Source: Tanypteryx hageni
Lineage: Eukaryota; Arthropoda; Insecta; Odonata; Petaluridae
NCBI GenBank assembly: GCA_028673005.1
Contig: CM054116.1
Location: 77,512,572-77,576,571, forward strand
Direction of reading: 5' to 3'
Length of the DNA stretch: 64,000 bases
Shown: positions 57,371 to 64,000 of the stretch, in pieces
Numbering within the stretch: the first letter of the stretch is position 1
Layout of the letters: every line of letters begins with the position of its first letter
Program-made: the position numbers and the translations under genes
Notes under the pieces: model-generated
Database searches by the model: none
What the model was told of the DNA's origin: nothing
Seen by the model: only the letters and a program-made list of their open reading frames with translations

Positions 57371-60190
57371 AAATATAATATATAAGGTGGTGGAGAAAAT
57401 GGGATTTTCTTCCCAAGTCTGCGAGAATGGACCATCGCGCTATGCTTTTTACTGTTCTGAGGACCGTAGTGCATAAAACAGAGAGAGAGAGAGAGAAACA
57501 GAGAAAGGCATAAATAGGCAAGAAAAGGACAGAGATCAGGCAAGGAAAAAGGTACATTTTATTCTCTTCCTAAGCGGTGTAGCGAGAAAACTTGAGATTT
57601 TTCGGATGAAGATGTTTGAGAAGGGTATTAGTTGAAATTTGAAAGAGTAAGGGGTTGGTTTCGAGAATCTGAAGCTGCCTTTTTTTAGTTTTTATTAATT
57701 TATGAATAGGGAGCTGCTGTAGAGCCGATGCTTCTCTTGGAATTGATGATATTTTCCGGGAATGAATAAAATTGCTCTCTCTTTCAGTTCATCAGACGAA
57801 TTACGACCCCTGATGATGTCTTTGCCATTAATTTTGGGTTATTGGGTTCTATAGATTCACCTTGGTTCAATAACAGGCATAACATTCTCTCGGCAGAATT
57901 GTACCCAAAACTTGGCTCGCTTTGTCACGAAAAACGGAGAAAATATTTTTCGTCAAACTCCACCGCATTGTCTTGCTCTTATATCTTATTTTGTATTTAT
58001 GATTCTAAAATGGCGTCTTCCGTGATTTTTGGATGCTAAAGAGCGAAAAATTCCGTAAAAGGCAGAACTGGTCATTACTAGAGTGACTCAATAGCTGAAC
58101 TATAATAGCGCAGAATCCGAGACCGCGGTGGGACGATCGATTTTGTGGACCATGCAGGTCCATCTATTTATACTTATCTGTTATATTAAACAACGACTTA
58201 GGAAGGTGCCCAAAATTTATTTTTGCGGGAGGAGGGGCGAAAGTGTGTAGTTTGTTAATCCGTGAGCAGTAATTACCACAGTTGATAAACAACAATTTTT
58301 AATATATATATATAAAATATTTATTTTTCACATTCACGTAGAATATGGAAAAACTATTAGAATGTAATATTCTTTGATTAAAGAAATTATTCACCGTGTT
58401 TGATAAATTTAGTCTTATCAGATAAAAAATAAAATACGCTTCAGTTTGCCGTAGAATAACACAATAACGTGTGTGCGCATGCGTATAAATGTTCGTGTTC
58501 ACATTCTCAGTAAAACATTTTCATCGGAACATAAAGTTACAGCTTCCGTGAGTTTTCTTTTCGTTATTAGTCAAAATTAGTTTGCCAATCAAAGGCCGAT
58601 GAGCAATTTAATCGACCCGTTGATACAAATGGAAGGTTTGAAAGCGTGCGGTATAGAGGGAAATTATTCCAGGAAGCGAGTTGTGTGCGATGGGCTAAAT
58701 GACATTAAGCAAAGGACCGGAGGAAAGTACAAAATAGGCAGTTTTTGGCGTCGCTGTGTTTCTCCGCAGCCTTGAATCGCTGAAGCGAAACGTGATCATG
58801 GCAACAACCTCACGGGGACTAAAGTTGAGACGGCGATCGCGTGTAAGAATGTTTTCAAAGGTAGCGCGTAGGGATAGGGGTGGGGAATGGTAAAGGGGTG
58901 GAGAAAACTGTTGGTAAGGAAACGTGACCATCTCTCCGGTCGAAGGCACCCAGAGACGATTATAGAACACATCCTTTATCAAAGCCTCTAATTTTAAGCA
59001 CGCGGGGGGGGGGGATAAGACGGTTGGTTGCCAGGTTTTCCTTTTAATGCAGCTGACACGCGGTGAATTGGCCGGTGACGGGGTTATAATTAACGCCGCA
59101 TAAATAATGGATTAAATGAATCGAGATCTATTATTATCCCCGAAAAATAATCCCGGAGTGAACGAAAATAGGTGGAATTTTGTGTCGTGGACGTTTTACT
59201 TCGGAATTAATTTTTATGTTTTTCCTCATTAAAAAAAACAAATTTGGTCTCATCGATTTGGATGTTAGGATGTTAATAAAGGGAAGAGAGGACAATCACG
59301 GGAATTGGAGAATTGACCGAAAATATTTCGTTAATGGATTTAATTCATCCGCGCCGTACGAATGCCACCTGTGAAACTCGAGTAATCGTGGGTAGATAAT
59401 GTATTGTGATTTGATCAAAATATGCCATGAGTCTGAAAAAAACTGCTGATTTGGAAAAATCTATTTATATTGTAACTGGTTAAGAGGTAGTATTTCCATC
59501 ACGATTTTATACATATCGCTTATTCGTGCAAAAGAGCCGTCGCTTTGACCATGGAATTCGATTGGTTTATAATTATGATCGCCTGTCATTGAAATTCATG
59601 TCAACCTATAGGCGCATTTTTATACAGGCTTGAATCTGCCTTTTATGAAATGCGAGATTTCATGTATAGAATCGGAAAAGAATTTTTCACCATTTATATT
59701 CAGTAAAATGAGAAATTATTTAGCTTGAAAATTCGGACTTTATGCAAAGACATCAAATAAGTAAGCAACACCTTCAAATACCACGAAAAAGCCATAATTT
59801 CGCGTAACGTGTTCGTGACTCGACAGTTAGTATTCATCCGCAGTATTTAAAAAGAGTTGATCGTTACAAAAAGCAATATAACGAAGCAATTATGGATTTC
59901 CACGCACTCTCCAATTCGAGTAGCAGATGCTTGGACCCAGAATAAAAATTCACTCTCCAACATGAGGGAATATTATAAGAAAATCGGTCTTGGCGAAAAA
60001 TCTCTACCTGTATAATTTTTTTGCTACGTCTTTAACCGTGCCTAGAATGCAATAAATGCGCTAAAATATATCAAATTGCTCTTCAAGAGATCGATCGAAG
60101 TGAAAAAATAGAGTAACGCGAGAGGAATTCCTTCTATTGCGCTCCGTGCACGCCTCGAGCCTTACCCTCGCCATATCCCCTTTACTCCAG
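57371..60190. other. Spacer; possible conserved non-coding stretch
   Basis: A GA run at 57480-57500 and an 11-G run at 58994-59004 are simple repeats. The stretch 58560-59160 is less repetitive and includes ATCAAAG and TAATGGATTAA motifs of the kind bound by TCF/LEF and homeodomain proteins, but motif resemblance alone proves nothing. No gene seen. Confidence 0.4.
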
Positions 60191-60194
60191 TGTT

Positions 60195-60900
60195 CCAGGC
60201 GTGCGGAGTGGATGGAGAGAGAGAGATATGAGTAGATCGGAGTCAGGGATACAGAAAGAAGGAAGGGTGGATGAGAGAGGAGGATGGGGAAGTAATAGCG
60301 GAGGAGGAGGGGAGGGAGAATAGAGGGCGCTATACATTCCCATGAGACTTTAGGCGTGCGTGGTCGTGGGAGGGAGAGAGAGAGAGAGGAGTATGAGAAA
60401 GGGAAGAGGATAAGGGTAGGTAGGGTGAGAGAGTAAGAGAGAGAGGGTAGGTAGGAAGTTGAGAGAGAGATTTAAGGGGTGGAGGTTGGAAATGCGCAGA
60501 GGTATTGGATTCGACCACGTGAGGCTCTGTAGTATCCAATGGAATGGATAAGGGAAGGAGGGGGATATATAGTGGAAGGGAATGAATGGGATGAGAGAGT
60601 TTGGGGAAAGGGAGAGAGAGAGAGGTTGGCTCGTGTTTGGCTCGGCTAACAGTTTCATCCCCTGAAGCCAAACCCTTTATCCCGTCTCTCCTCTTTCTCT
60701 TTTTTCTCTCTCTCTTTTCTTCCAGTCCCTATCTCCACCCTTCTCGATACGACCCCTTCCTTTCGCTCTCCTCTAACGTCACCATATCTCTTTCTCTGTT
60801 CCTCCTTCCCCGCCTCTCTCTCTCTCTCTCTATCTCTCCTCCTACATACACTCTATCCCTCTTCTTCCTCTCATTTCGCCCTCCTCCTCAGACGTCGAAA
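60195..60900. repeat. GA-rich block followed by CT-rich block
   Basis: Plus strand is purine-rich from about 60210 to 60640 and pyrimidine-rich from about 60680 to 60895, the same order as at 13.3-14.0 kb. Overlapping frames (102-144 codons on both strands) are low-complexity products. Confidence 0.75.
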
Positions 60901-62740
60901 CTGATAATCCCGCCTCGAGATATTTTCCGCTCCCGAGGGGAAATCGCACCTGCTAGCTTATGCATAGTGGATTGCACTTGCCTACGATGCTACACTCGCC
61001 TCGGTGTATCTGTTTTTTTACCTTCGAGCCAATGATTTTTGGAAGTGGAATGGGAGCGTTTTTAAGGGAGTTTCATCCTTTTATTTGGCGTTGATTCATA
61101 TGATTACATTGATTTAAAGATAATGCAATCTCTAGAAAATGAGATAAAACGTCTTATTTCTAAATGTGTTTAACAGAAATGCTTCGCAAACAAGTCTCTT
61201 TTGAGTTACATAAATACATTAGTATCCAATCAAACGATTAATAAATTATACAATTGTTTCGCAAGTTACTTAGATTTTTTAGTTGAAATGTATTTTTTAA
61301 GTATAAGTAATAGTAAAATTATTGGCCGATAAATGCACAGGCAGGTAAAAAAAATTATAATGCAATATTTTAAAATTAAATAAATCTTAAAATATATATT
61401 GATTAACGATAACTCCGTCGAGGTTTGACATTACTAAAAGCAAATCGAGAGGATGGTTTCATCAATATTTAACCGAGCATTTTCAGTGAATAATCTTTCT
61501 CGAAGATATATCTTTTACTGGAAGATGTCGGTTTTATTTTTCCGTTCAACATTTTAAAGTGCGTCCGGAAATAGGTTGTTACGAAACATAATTCTAGGAA
61601 AGCATATCATAATAACAGAATTAGCTTAATTTATCATTATGAGACTTATTGAAAGTTTTTTAGCTGGCTATTAAAATACGATAATCATATTAACATCTGC
61701 ATATTCATAAACTTCTGTAATGAAACTAAGGATGTATATCCTTAATCGAAATTGCAGTATGCGCATATCTCTCGGATGATGTTTTTCAGTAGAAAAGCTT
61801 CTCATCACGAGAGGCATTTTCATTCCAATATTATTTATGTACAAGGACGAAAAATGGCAGCGTTAAGGCTGGTTTCCGGGAAAATTCATGTCGCCGTTTT
61901 CACGAAATGCTATCTGCTCAAAAAGCTTTCGTCTCATAAAATTCAAACGCAAAATTGCTAACCCTGAAAACGTCATCGCGTTATCACATAAGAGGAAACG
62001 CATTTTTACGTCCATCAAAAGACATTCAAAGGCAGTCACGAACTTAGTTTTCATCAAGTGCTTCCGTTTCGACGTCACAAGCCTCGGTTGTTTCCGGAAT
62101 TCCAGGTCCGCCGTCCCGAAATCCATCAAAAAAAAAAAATAAAATAAAACTCGCGACGATTCACACGGAAAAAAAGGAAGAGAATTCCCGTTCCAATTCC
62201 ACTCCATCACCCGTGCGAGGTCGATTAAGGGGGATCCATAATTTAGTTTTCGATTGACTACGCGCCTCGTCCCGTCCAGAAAAACCGTCCTTCCCCAATC
62301 GGAAATGTTTCCCTCGTGCGAACAAAACCGACCTCGACGCCATCGTGCGGACATTAGCGTCACCTCCACTCCGAAAAAAACGGTCTTTTTTTCCTACCCG
62401 AAGTCAACGACTTAACCCCAAAATCTAGAAGGAAAGAGATAGATAGGGAGGGCGAGAAGGTGATCGTGGACGGAAATCTCGAAACTCTCTCCGACGCCGT
62501 AGACGTAGTGCCGCGTTTCGAAGGAGGAGAAAAAAACCCTCTCCGTGAAATGAAAACAAAACGACCGTCGAAAAAAATGAAGGAAGATGACCTTCGGAAA
62601 AATGAAATTCTAAGAGAAAATACATCTCTCTCTCTACGAGACCGGGCCCACTCACGAAAAAAGTTACCGATCGGGAGATGCCATCATAGCGGAACGACCT
62701 TTTCCCGTCTCCTTTTGTCATTTCCTGTTTCACTCCGGGC
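60901..62740. other. Spacer, no gene seen
   Basis: AT-rich to 61780. From 61780 to 62720 the sequence is GC-richer and open on both strands (168 codons minus, 61863-62369; 84 codons plus, 61888-62142). Neither translation shows a recognisable domain. Confidence 0.45.
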
Positions 62741-63640
62741 TCACTTCTAACTCCTTTCCCTCCCTCGCTCGTATATTCTCTTAGAATCCTCTCCTGCTCT
62801 CTACCCTTTATGTCCTAACCCGACTCCACCTAGAAATCCCCTCATTTCCCTTACATTCCCTCTTTATATCTTTCTGTCTTATTCCTTTATCTTTTCCTCT
62901 TTCCCTCTCTCTCCATTTCGTAACTTCCATGTTGTTACTTCTCTGTATCCCGTATCCTCTCCATCTCTCTCTTCCTTTTTCCCTCCCCATCTATTTGCTT
63001 TTCTTTCCCAATCCAATCGCGGTATCGAATGTCGACGATGCGAAGGGGATTCTACGATATGCCTCTCTCCCTCCTTATCCTCTCCCTCTCAGCCATCTTG
63101 GACTTCTGCCCGAATGAATGTCTTTCACGGCTGCTCTTGTGTTTGGAGGCGGAGAATGCACTGGGAAAAGAGAAAGGGAAAGAGATATCGTACGAGAGGA
63201 ACGACGGATGTGGGAATGTTCTCTCTTTAATTTTTTCTATTTCTCTCTTGCATTCATGTTCCTTCTCCCTATCTCTCTCATTCCCTTCTTCACTCTCTCT
63301 CACTCCCTTCTTCACTCTCTCTCTCACTTCCTTCTTCACTCTCTTTCTCTAATGCCGTCGGCATATCCCTCTTTACCCCTCTCTATTGATTCCCTTCTCT
63401 CTTTCTCACCCTCTACATCTCTATCTCAGACTTCCACCCTCTTTCTCTACTGCTCTCCCTCTCCTTACTGCCATTCCTCTCTATTTCTCTCTATTACCGC
63501 AGGCATCGTATCTTCATCCCCTCTTCCTTGCCCACCCTTATTTTTCCGTATCCCACCACCTTCACCTTCATTTCCTCCTTTCCATTTGTTTCCGCGTATC
63601 TACGCTTCCTGCTAATCCTCCCTACTCGTCATAATTTCTC
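62741..63640. repeat. CT-rich low-complexity region
   Basis: Pyrimidine-rich plus strand, including a roughly 22-24 bp tandem unit of the type CACTCCCTTCTTCACTCTCTCT repeated three times at about 63267-63350. The 165-codon frame at 63118-63615 crosses this region and is a by-product. Confidence 0.75.
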
Positions 63641-64000
63641 TTAAAGAGGCGGGGTTCCGTGTCATGGCTCTCCCTCTCTCTCTCTCATTAGCTGTTTTTC
63701 TCTAATATATCCTACCTCTTTGCCCCGTCGTGCTTTTCTCGTTCTTATATCGATTCGCTTTTTCTCCCGGCTGTATTCCTATCTTCTTTCGTTTTGTCTC
63801 GTTTGTTCATTATCCCTAGATACCTTAGTCTCTATTTTCATCGCTTTTTTGTATTCTCGTTTCTTAGCCATCCAGCCTGGTTTTATTCTTTTTTTTAGCA
63901 GACGTAGAGGATTTGTTTTGATGCTTATAATTTTTTATTTTCGTCTCTTTTCATCGCCTGTTTTATCTGTCAGTCTCAACTTTCTCATCGCTTTCCATTT
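63641..64000. other. T-rich spacer to window end
   Basis: T/C-rich DNA with a short CT run (63673-63687). No gene or repeat boundary visible before the window ends. Confidence 0.5.

Noticed and set aside
61727..61744. Short inverted pair TAAGGAT / ATCCTTA
   Set aside because: Seven-base arms around a four-base centre occur by chance many times in a window of this size.
1..64000. CRISPR array, operons, rRNA genes or bacterial origin
   Set aside because: No regularly spaced direct repeats of CRISPR type, no dense coding and no rRNA-like sequence; composition and element types are those of an animal genome.

Overview
The window reads as non-coding nuclear DNA from an animal, most likely an arthropod and probably an insect. 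The reasons are a non-LTR retrotransposon of the RTE-like type common in arthropods, pogo/Tigger-type and hAT-type DNA elements, a tRNA-derived SINE, long GA/CT and TA simple repeats, many short AT-rich spacers, and no operon-like packing. I could not identify the species.

I found no host protein-coding gene. The only protein-level similarity I can defend belongs to mobile elements: a 5'-truncated reverse transcriptase with an open reading frame (about 46.2-47.3 kb, minus strand), the decayed C-terminal end of a related LINE (10.3-10.7 kb, minus strand), and a scrap of Tigger/pogo transposase inside an element with terminal inverted repeats (4.27-5.06 kb). Many of the long open frames in the window come from simple repeats whose period is a multiple of three or which lack T/A-rich stop codons.

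Layout: 0-6 kb is AT-rich and carries two Tigger-like elements. 6.1-7.6 kb is a GC/CpG-rich block ending near a consensus splice donor, the best candidate for a promoter and non-coding first exon. 7.6-13 kb is mixed spacer with a LINE relic. 13-14.2 kb is a GA block followed by a CT block. 14.2-31.2 kb is spacer with a 60-bp foldback, a three-copy hairpin repeat, three hAT-like non-autonomous elements and a second GC-rich block (29.8-30.6 kb). 35.5-36.1 kb is a 12-bp GA minisatellite. 38.5-39.8 kb holds a hAT-like element and a SINE. 41.5-43.2 kb is CT/GA low complexity. 45.8-47.4 kb is a nested LINE in a TA microsatellite. 49.8-52.8 kb is GA then CT low complexity. 53-60 kb is AT-rich with several perfect inverted repeats. 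60.2-63.7 kb is again GA and CT blocks.

These parts do not form a visible pathway. The window is best seen as intergenic or intronic DNA shaped by transposons and by strand-asymmetric purine/pyrimidine repeats. I did not find a convincing new biological system. The strongest leads are the nested LINE architecture at 45.85-47.37 kb, the related hAT-like elements (one with a 7-of-8 target duplication), the SINE with a hairpin next to its tRNA-like head, and a handful of perfect inverted repeats that no feature explains.
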